Assembly (NCBI GenBank): GCA_947463775.1
Contig: CANHVD010000063.1
Coordinates: 1-15,210 of the forward strand
Source: Planctomycetaceae bacterium
GTDB taxonomy: Bacteria; Planctomycetota; Planctomycetia; Planctomycetales; Planctomycetaceae
Length of the DNA: 15,210 nt
Reading direction: 5' to 3'
A program made the position numbers and the translations under genes. Of the stretch, positions 14,730 to 15,210 are shown piece after piece; positions within the stretch are counted from its first letter, which is position 1; every line of letters starts with the position of its first letter. The notes beneath the pieces are model-generated. The model was given only the letters and a program-made list of their open reading frames with translations, made no database searches and was not told the DNA's origin.

Positions 14730-15210
14730 ATGAGCCACTTGCGCACGTTCGTCCTTCTGCTTGTCCCCGGACTTTTCCTGGCGATCCCTGGACTGCGAGC
14801 TCAGGAAACGCCGACCGGCCCCAATATCGTGATGATCCTGTCCGACGACCAGGGCTGGACCGATTATGGCCTGATGGGACATCCAGACATCAAGACTCCT
14901 CACCTTGATCGCCTGGCTTCTCGCAGTGCGGTCTTCCGCCGAGGCTACACGCCAGTTCCTCTTTGTCGCCCATCGCTATTGTCGATGATTACCGGGAAGT
15001 ATCCGCATCAACATGGCGTCACCGGCAATGATCCGAAGCACGATAAGTCCCTCAGCGACGCTCAATACGGAGTGTTGCGAGAACAGCTGATTTCAAATAT
15101 TGATCAGCAAGCCACGCTGCCGAAGCTGCTGGCCGGGAAGAGCTATCTCAGCATGCAGTCGGGCAAGTGGTGGGAAGGAAATTTTTCGCGAGGTGGTTTT
15201 ACTCACGGGA
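14730..15210 (+). CDS. Secreted sulfatase, N-terminal part (runs off the window)
   Basis: The first 160 residues of a type I sulfatase of the alkaline-phosphatase superfamily are visible; the gene continues past the right edge. A signal peptide (cleavage near A24, LRA-QE) is followed by NIVMILSDDQGW, with metal-ligand Asp39 and Asp40, then TPHLDRLA and the active-site region PLCRPSLLSMITGKYPHQHGVTGND. Cys79 is where formylglycine would form, but the standard C-x-P-x-R has Leu83 in place of Arg. SGKWWEGNFSRGGF near the edge matches the later conserved Gly-Lys-Trp block. Such enzymes remove sulfate from polysaccharides outside the cytoplasm. ATG 14730 has AAGGTG seven bases upstream, and an in-frame TGA at 14718 excludes earlier starts other than TTG 14727. 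Confidence 0.9.
   Translation, partial: MSHLRTFVLLLVPGLFLAIPGLRAQETPTGPNIVMILSDDQGWTDYGLMGHPDIKTPHLDRLASRSAVFRRGYTPVPLCRPSLLSMITGKYPHQHGVTGNDPKHDKSLSDAQYGVLREQLISNIDQQATLPKLLAGKSYLSMQSGKWWEGNFSRGGFTHG

Overview
The window looks like a chromosomal segment from a planctomycete. The strongest markers are a pair of genes typical of that phylum (a planctomycete cytochrome c domain fused to WD40 repeats, followed by a DUF1549/DUF1553 protein), a secreted sulfatase, a secreted CCAP-repeat cysteine-rich protein, a bacterial MfnB-type enzyme, weak or absent Shine-Dalgarno sites on several genes, and palindromic intergenic repeats. I cannot name a genus. No rRNA, tRNA, CRISPR array, transposase or phage gene was seen.

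Layout. 1-878 holds no convincing gene but has palindromes and a REP-like element. 879-2930 (-) is a GT39/ArnT-like membrane glycosyltransferase, divergent from a small TPR protein at 3159-3503 (+). A minus-strand group follows, in transcription order: an EboD-like sugar phosphate cyclase of the 3-dehydroquinate synthase superfamily (6688-5486), a charge-polarised protein with a basic N-terminus and an acidic C-terminus (5273-4716) ending in a hairpin terminator, and an MfnB-type (5-formylfuran-3-yl)methyl phosphate synthase (4604-3780). 7141-7740 (+) encodes the secreted cysteine-rich protein. 7741-8261 carries three strong hairpins and no gene. 8262-9938 (+) is a SWIM zinc-finger protein, which converges on the DUF1549/DUF1553 gene (12549-10072, -) across a symmetric bidirectional terminator. 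The cytochrome/WD40 gene (14082-12634, -) lies upstream in the same probable operon. 14083-14729 contains a 169-bp-offset direct repeat. A sulfatase that runs off the right edge starts at 14730 (+).

How the parts may work together. The cytochrome/WD40 and DUF1549/DUF1553 proteins both have signal peptides and heme-type motifs, and they sit divergent to an exported sulfatase, so this right-hand block is probably an envelope or periplasmic module of the kind planctomycetes carry in many copies. The MfnB homologue points to a methanofuran-type C1 cofactor. The EboD-like cyclase stands apart from any ebo cluster. The cysteine-rich protein and the SWIM protein look like single-gene units.

I found no clearly new multi-gene system. 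The most unusual items are the cysteine-rich protein with its central lysine-proline pentapeptide block, the sulfatase whose formylglycine motif has Leu where Arg is expected, the orphan EboD-like cyclase beside mfnB, the charge-polarised protein, and the repeat and hairpin clusters.
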